From contig OZ022576.1 in assembly GCA_963669155.1 (NCBI GenBank), forward strand, positions 15,997,035 through 16,061,034: DNA of 64,000 bases, written 5' to 3'. Every line of letters starts with the position of its first letter. The first letter of the stretch is position 1. This DNA is from Arbacia lixula. Its lineage: Eukaryota > Echinodermata > Echinoidea > Arbacioida > Arbaciidae. The notes under the pieces were generated by a model. That model ran no database searches, was not told the DNA's origin, and saw nothing but the letters and a program-made list of their open reading frames with translations. Below, in pieces: positions 62,101 to 64,000 of this stretch. Both the position numbers and the translations under genes were made by a program.

Positions 62101-63839
62101 GACTAGTAGGATGTTTTGCAAATTTCCCTTGAGACTGGGCACTTCTATAGATTTTTATTGTTACCAATCACAATATATCACTATATTTTCTCTCCTGTGT
62201 AGGTTCGGTCACGAAAGCATTTTCTGATGGTGATGATTCTTTTGACATTGTGATCAACCTAGCTGCAGCAACAACCTATGGCAGGACAGAAGCTGTGAGT
62301 GTATACCATATTAGTAGGAGGTTTCTTGAAATTATGACAACTCTAAGGCTGGTTCTAAGAGACTGCGAAATGCCAGCTCGTATCCAATCCTGTATGTCCG
62401 AGTATGCATATTGTTGTCATAGCGGTCAGCTGTGCACTACTGCAAATGGTTCCAAGACTCATATGCACGATTTTGTCGATTTGAGATGGGTTTAAAGTCC
62501 ACATAGCTCTCCACCAGTTCGAACAGGGATGAAGTTGTCATCATTTTGAAAACTCCATCCCTGGAATGATCTGGGAGTGGCATGAGATTTATTGCAATGC
62601 TCTCAACTCCAAGAGAAAATTGGCGATATTTTTCTACAGAGAAATTCTGATAAAAAATCTTTGACCTCCAGATAAATTCTGATGGAAGCAATTGCGAAGC
62701 CGAGTCTGAATCGTGCTCAGGATCACATGATGTTGAATAAAACAAATATTGGACATGTTCAGACAAAACTTACTCACTGTTTTGTTTTATGTGGTTACAT
62801 GCACCTACAGTTGGGCCTGAGATCAACATCACAGCTGATTGCAATCTATTGCAGTCAGACTGCAGTCAATGTATGAAGCTGATTGCATTTGATTGCAATC
62901 ACTGTGCATTTGATCTCAGACTCCACTGTAGGTATAGGAGACAGATTCATTGTGTTTTTCTGTTCATGGCCTTGCTTATCTCTAGGTGTATGAGGAGGGG
63001 ATTGTCAAGCTGAGTCTGAACTGTGCTCAAGAGGCACAGAAGAGACAGGTCAAGAAGTATGTGGAGATTTCTACCGGCCAGGTCTACTCCTCAGACAAGG
63101 TATGATCGGCCCCCACCGTCTACCCTTAGCCTGCTGCTCCTGACCCTCTTTAACAACCCCTTATCCCCCACCCACCCCCCCCCCCCCCTCCACAAGACAC
63201 TGATAGCCACCCCTTGCCAGCTCCCCAATCTCAAAAACCCACCCACCCCATGACACCCTTCTACCATCTCTTCCTTCACCTCACAACCTCAAACAAATTT
63301 TAAGATGAAATCTGTCCTATTACCTAGTATCTTATCATCACCCTTTCTGACAGATAAGATGAGCCACCTCTTCTGACCCTTCCCTTGCCTCACACCCTCA
63401 CCCCATACCCTCAAAAAAATTACAAGATGAAATTATTCTTACCTCTTTTTATCTCACCTCACCCCTCTAACAGATAAGAAGAGCCCATCCTACCATACCA
63501 TCTTTCAGCCTTAACTCTCAAATTATTTATAAGATTGAATTATTCCTACCACCCAATATCTCATCCCCATCCCCTCTAACAGATAGGAATAGCACCCTCC
63601 TAACACCTGATACCTCACCCCACACTCTCAAACTAATTCAAATACAAAACTTGTTCTTGAGGCTTTTTCCACATGTTGCTAAGATAGGTTAATTATAGTG
63701 TCAAGTGTAATTCATGTTTGTATTTCTTTTCCTATTTTCTGTCACAGAAAAGCAGTAATGAGGACTCCAAACTCTCGCCATGGACCGGGATAGCCAAGTG
63801 TAAACTAGAGGTGGAAGAGGAACTCAAGAAGATTGATGG
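40429..63839 (+). CDS. Extended SDR-family protein, NAD-dependent epimerase/dehydratase type (5' part, seven exons)
   Basis: Joining 40429-40477, 52601-52662, 59819-59875, 61505-61553, 62203-62294, 62986-63099 and 63748-63839 gives 171 codons with no frame break. All introns are GT-AG. Residues 11-22 form the first Rossmann strand and dinucleotide motif, VLVLGGCGFIG. D42 in RVADK sits at the end of strand 2, where an acidic residue favours NAD(H). INLAAAT (90-96) is the strand-4 motif and ISTGQVY (131-137) carries the active-site serine region. Residues 152-167, PWTGIAKCKLEVEEEL, occupy the place of the P-Y-xxx-K helix, but the tyrosine position is threonine (T154) while K158 is kept. Extended SDRs usually run to about 320-350 residues, so roughly half the protein, including the substrate-binding part, lies beyond the window. 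No signal peptide is seen, so a cytosolic location is inferred. The reaction is unknown. Without the tyrosine it may be an atypical SDR with altered chemistry or a structural/regulatory role. Confidence 0.9.
40881..41470. mobile_element. Foldback element, about 590 bp, with long inverted arms
   Basis: The left arm (about 40881-41117) and right arm (about 41271-41470) are reverse complements over about 200 bp. Matching landmarks include GGAATTCTAGTGCGC/GCGTACTAGAATTCC, CATTGTTTACAACG/CGTTGTAAACAATA and ATTCGTATTA/TAATACGAAT. The left arm has an extra ~40 bp GC-rich block (about 40976-41016) with its own palindrome GCTAGCCGCGGCTAGC. The 150-bp centre has no ORF. It is non-autonomous. Confidence 0.9.
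41751..42614. mobile_element. Non-autonomous TIR DNA transposon, copy 1 (864 bp)
   Basis: It starts CAGGGAAGTGTTATAGGAAG and ends CTTCCATAACACATCCCTG, inverted repeats of about 20 bp. It is flanked on both sides by the direct repeat GACAGAC (41744-41750 and 42615-42621), a 7-bp target-site duplication. The interior matches the copy at 47233-47875 closely, but this copy has about 160-190 bp more near 42022-42190 and about 90 bp more near 42465-42565. There is no transposase ORF; a minus-strand ORF over the right half has no recognised domain. The superfamily is unclear: the CAGGG end is hAT-like, but hAT duplications are normally 8 bp. Confidence 0.92.
42686..42728. repeat. (TG)n followed by poly-G
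   Basis: About 24 bp of GT dinucleotide is followed by about 16 G residues. It is adjacent to the first copy of the TIR element but outside its target-site duplication. Confidence 0.9.
42934..43170. mobile_element. Near-perfect 237-bp palindrome (foldback element)
   Basis: The left end TACACTACAGCTCAAAGGAA and right end TTCCTTTGAGCTGTAGTGTA are exact reverse complements. The arms continue through GGCATGGGT, GGTATATTTT and CCAGTTCAGCATGAAACA to a short loop near 43050. About 115 bp per arm with only scattered mismatches. Confidence 0.93.
43327..43635. mobile_element. Foldback element, about 309 bp
   Basis: The left arm includes TTATGTGCTG, CATTTTGTCATT, GCATGTTACACTGTAAGA and TGTCCAAATTATCTTTCAAA. 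The right arm carries their reverse complements in mirror order: TTTGAAAGATAAATTGGACA, TCTTACAGTGTAACATGC, AATGACAAAATG and CAGCACATAA. The loop centres near 43480. No ORF. Confidence 0.9.
43636..44603. other. Intron 1 spacer between foldback elements
   Basis: AT-rich sequence without a recognised element or exon. Two ORFs (43834-44088 and 44112-44345) have no motif. Confidence 0.5.
44604..45177. mobile_element. Foldback/MITE, about 574 bp, 170-bp arms
   Basis: The left arm (44604-44785) and right arm (about 45000-45177) are inverted copies. Landmarks are TTACTAAATTGGAAAAATAA/TTATTTTTCTAATTTAGTAA, CTAATCTATGTAAAATTATC/GATAATTTTACATAGATTAG and CGCACACCTCCAGTGATGTC/GACGTCACTGGAGGTGTGCG. The outer termini are TTAAAGG...CCTTTA. 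The 210-bp unpaired core is related to sequence at 46455-46665. No coding capacity. Confidence 0.92.
45715..45892. repeat. GA microsatellite with poly-G runs
   Basis: Poly-G at 45726-45736 and (GA)n at 45847-45871, followed by a further G run to about 45889. Confidence 0.9.
46455..46665. mobile_element. Diverged, arm-less fragment of the 44.6-kb foldback core
   Basis: Shared words in the same order and spacing as 44800-44990 include CATAATGTA/CGTAATGTA, TTGCATTCACCTGTATC/TTGTATTCACCTGTATC, CAATGGACAGAATGC/CAATGGGTGGAATGC, TTGTTGCTA and GGACAAACCTC(A/G)GA(T/C)AAGCT. The inverted arms are missing. It is an older or truncated copy of the same family, and it suggests that the family's core can occur independently of the arms. 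Confidence 0.7.
47233..47875. mobile_element. Non-autonomous TIR DNA transposon, copy 2 (643 bp)
   Basis: The ends are the same as in the 41751 copy, CAGGGATGTGTTATAGGAAG and CTTCCATAACACATCCCTG. It is flanked by the direct repeat GTAAGAC (47226-47232 and 47876-47882), a target-site duplication different in sequence but equal in length to that of copy 1, so the two copies inserted independently. Compared with copy 1 it lacks about 160-190 bp between two CTCTGCTTTT repeats and about 90 bp near the right end, and it has about 22 bp extra near 47655. Confidence 0.93.
48990..49345. repeat. Purine-only minisatellite, 13-bp core unit
   Basis: The + strand is almost exclusively A/G. From about 49030 a 13-bp unit AAGAGGGAGGGGG repeats about five times, then degenerates into related G-rich units. 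The 160-codon ORFs on both strands are artefacts. The many GGG and GGGG runs could form G-quadruplexes. Confidence 0.9.
50772..50830. repeat. (TC)n microsatellite
   Basis: A CT dinucleotide tract of about 50 bp with minor interruptions, in intron 1. Confidence 0.95.
52224..52450. repeat. Diverged direct duplication, 144-bp period
   Basis: CAGATATAAAATCTCTGTTG (52224) recurs as CAGATGTAAAATCTCTGTTG (52368). Later words TGTAACTCAATGAACAGTAAAA and TGTAATTTGATCAGCAGTAAGA also correspond. It lies about 150 bp upstream of exon 2. Confidence 0.8.
52601..52662 (+). CDS. SDR gene exon 2
   Basis: Acceptor TTTCTTTTCAG|GGTGTG and donor TTCCAAG|GTAAGA. It completes glycine 17 and encodes CGFIGRNLVDYLVSNDLASK, which finishes the GGxGFIG loop and gives the first helix and the start of strand 2. 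Phase 0 at its end. Confidence 0.93.
53709..53790. repeat. Direct duplication, 39-bp period
   Basis: CCAATAGGGTTTTCAAGGCA and, 39 bp later, CCAATAGGGTTTCCAAGGCC are both followed by TAATGTAAGGGGTTAA-like sequence. Confidence 0.85.
53930..54232. repeat. Tandem repeat, about four units of 71-77 bp
   Basis: The marker CATTGTGGGGTGCCA and its variants occur at 53944, 54021, 54097 and 54168. Each is followed by TTTGTT, then A-GATGGAGCAAAT, then CATTCC-GTGTGTGCA. A weak fifth trace is near 54311. ORFs here on the minus strand are repetitive and not genes. Confidence 0.85.
56225..56655. repeat. Direct duplication, 236-bp period
   Basis: TATTTGTGGAT at 56229 and 56465 starts two diverged copies. 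Both run through CATTACTCATAGT(G/A)AATGTTCTA, then GCTCCTTT, TTGTCCAC and TTGCATCC(A/G)GTCTCA, then a poly-A and AGT-ATTTA-TGTT. Copy 2 is shortened by small deletions. Confidence 0.88.
56798..57155. repeat. Minisatellite, 92-bp period, nearly four units
   Basis: The word GTAGAA occurs at 56856, 56948, 57040 and 57132, exactly 92 bp apart. The unit reads GTAGAAATGCTGAGGTTAAC, then ATTGAATTGAGCCCGGAAGA, then GTGACAGGAAGATGTGGAG and CAGGGTGTGTTCATATTGCA. Confidence 0.93.
59055..59140. repeat. (TG)n microsatellite
   Basis: About 85 bp of uninterrupted GT dinucleotide in intron 2. Confidence 0.97.
59452..59817 (+). repeat. Long C/T tract with CTCCTGT(G/C)CCC units, abutting exon 3
   Basis: Almost purely pyrimidine on the + strand, with a loose 10-12 bp unit CTCCTGTCCCC. 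It runs straight into the exon 3 acceptor at 59817-59818 and so serves as an extraordinarily long polypyrimidine tract. The G-rich complement could form G-quadruplexes. Pro/Ser/Leu ORFs over it are artefacts. Confidence 0.9.
59819..59875 (+). CDS. SDR gene exon 3
   Basis: Acceptor CCACCTAG|ATCCGA and donor CACAAG|GTCAGA, phase 0 on both sides. It encodes IRVADKTPPQTAWMNERHK. The strand-2 acidic residue D42 expected to contact the adenine ribose of NAD(H) is here. Confidence 0.9.
59876..61504 (+). other. SDR gene intron 3 (1.6 kb)
   Basis: Bounded by GTCAGA and CCTCCCACAG. It contains a purine-rich stretch (61120-61255) and a duplicated 81-bp segment (61278-61440) whose two copies each carry an acceptor-like site. 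Confidence 0.8.
61278..61440. repeat. Tandem duplication, 81-bp period, each copy with a decoy 3' splice site
   Basis: Both copies run CCAACTCT(T/C)ACTT, then a T-rich run ending TTACAG (AG at 61317-61318 and 61398-61399), then GA-ATTAT-like sequence, AAGGTTTTCA and AAATCT-ATTTCCCC. The true exon 4 acceptor is 105 bp beyond the second. Confidence 0.85.
61505..61553 (+). CDS. SDR gene exon 4
   Basis: Acceptor CCCACAG|GAAATC and donor AACCCAG|GTAAGC. It encodes EIVGSVDFVSANLINP plus one base of a split glycine. It corresponds to strand 3, where the usual D-L following the strand reads A-N-L here. Confidence 0.9.
61554..62202 (+). other. SDR gene intron 4 (649 bp)
   Basis: Ends in TCTCTCCTGTGTAG. 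No repeats or extra exons were recognised. Confidence 0.8.
62203..62294 (+). CDS. SDR gene exon 5
   Basis: Acceptor CTGTGTAG|GTTCGG and donor AGAAGCT|GTGAGT. It encodes residues 73-103, ending a helix and giving FDIVINLAAATTYGRTEA. INLAAAT is the strand-4 motif that packs against the nicotinamide side of the cofactor in extended SDRs (usually VxHLAA). Confidence 0.93.
62295..62985 (+). other. SDR gene intron 5 (691 bp)
   Basis: Bounded by GTGAGT and TTATCTCTAG. It contains a 131-bp palindrome at 62803-62933 that ends about 52 bp before exon 6. Confidence 0.85.
62803..62933. repeat. 131-bp imperfect palindrome with GATTGCAATC cores
   Basis: The ends are ACCTACAGT and ACTGTAGGT, with CTGAGATCAA opposite TTGATCTCAG. 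Inside are two GATTGCAATC palindromes and a central GACTGCAGTC. It may be a very small foldback element. Confidence 0.85.
62986..63099 (+). CDS. SDR gene exon 6
   Basis: Acceptor TATCTCTAG|GTGTAT and donor GACAAG|GTATGA, phase 0 on both sides, residues 104-141. It encodes the long helix 4 (EEGIVKLSLNCAQEAQKR) and strand 5 with ISTGQVYSSD. S132/T133 is the usual serine/threonine position of the extended SDR active site. Confidence 0.93.
63100..63747 (+). other. SDR gene intron 6 (648 bp)
   Basis: Bounded by GTATGA and TTCTGTCACAG. C-rich, with poly-C at 63176-63188, and mostly occupied by a tandem repeat of about 110-120 bp. Confidence 0.85.
63260..63650. repeat. Tandem repeat, about 110-120 bp, with decoy 3' splice sites
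   Basis: Three to four units run CTCAAA--AATT-, then AAGATGAAAT, ATT-TTCCTACC and ATCTCATC, then CCCCTCTAACAGATAAGA(A/T)GAGCC. The pyrimidine run plus CAG (AG at 63352-63353, 63472-63473 and 63581-63582) imitates an acceptor in each unit. The true exon 7 acceptor is at 63746-63747. Confidence 0.85.
63748..63839 (+). CDS. SDR gene exon 7 (last within the window)
   Basis: Acceptor TCTGTCACAG|AAAAGC and donor GATTGATGG|GTATGT. It encodes residues 142-171 and two bases of the next codon. The motif PWTGIAKCKLEVEEEL aligns with the active-site helix P-Y-xxx-K----E of extended SDRs, with Thr at the Tyr position and Lys158 conserved. The gene continues beyond position 64000. Confidence 0.92.
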
Positions 63840-64000
63840 GTATGTTGTCAAGTAGAAAATAAGGTCTCTGTTTGGAAAGAATTAGACCAAGGCCCCATCA
63901 TGTAAAGGGTTGTGATTGATCTGATTTGATCGCAAGTCTAAGCCCCAACTATAATATACAGAGAGATTGATTTCAATTGCAAGTCAAGTTGTGATCGATC

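Noticed and set aside
1-64000. CRISPR arrays, bacterial operons, rRNA and tRNA genes
   Set aside because: No spacer-regular array, no ribosome-binding-site/operon layout, no rRNA-like sequence and no convincing tRNA A/B box pair was found; tandem repeats here have no unique spacers. A tRNAscan run would settle the tRNA question.

Overview
This is animal nuclear DNA, not microbial. It is AT-rich, has very long introns, consensus GT-AG splice sites, abundant (CA)n, (GA)n and poly-C tracts, recurrent TACATGTA palindromes, many small foldback or terminal-inverted-repeat elements and a LINE remnant. The texture resembles a marine invertebrate, most likely an echinoderm such as a sea urchin. That assignment is an impression and no species marker was found.

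The one well-supported gene is on the + strand at 40429-63839 and runs off the right edge. Seven coding exons (49, 62, 57, 49, 92, 114 and 92 nt) join without a frame break. They encode the first 171 residues of an extended short-chain dehydrogenase/reductase (SDR, NAD-dependent epimerase/dehydratase superfamily). The glycine motif is GGCGFIG, the strand-4 motif is INLAAAT and the active-site serine strand is ISTGQVY. Where an extended SDR normally has YxxxK this protein reads TGIAK, so the catalytic tyrosine appears to be absent. Intron 1 is 12.1 kb. Between 40.9 and 47.9 kb it holds seven mobile-element copies or fragments. Two are copies of one TIR element, each flanked by its own perfect 7-bp target-site duplication.

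The left 40 kb holds no complete gene. Three minus-strand first-exon candidates are seen, each ending in a GTAAG donor with GC-richer DNA upstream: near 4.0 kb (probably untranslated), 10.82-10.87 kb (16-codon start, CpG-rich promoter-like DNA upstream) and 36.43-36.61 kb (exactly 60 codons). They could be alternative starts of one gene lying left of the window or belong to separate genes; the sequence here cannot decide. At 37.36-38.0 kb is the decayed C-terminal end of a non-LTR retrotransposon on the minus strand, with a (GA)n tail. The rest of 0-40 kb is noncoding DNA with microsatellites, minisatellites, a 130-170 bp hairpin, a roughly 560-bp internally repetitive element (21.3-21.9 kb) and a three-unit tandem repeat (28.4-28.8 kb).

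A recurring theme in the introns of the SDR gene is local tandem duplication. Seven arrays were read by eye (periods about 39, 75, 81, 92, 115, 144 and 236 bp). Two of them, in introns 3 and 6, multiply sequences that look like 3' splice sites just upstream of the true acceptors. Intron 2 ends in a roughly 360-nt C/T tract that abuts exon 3.
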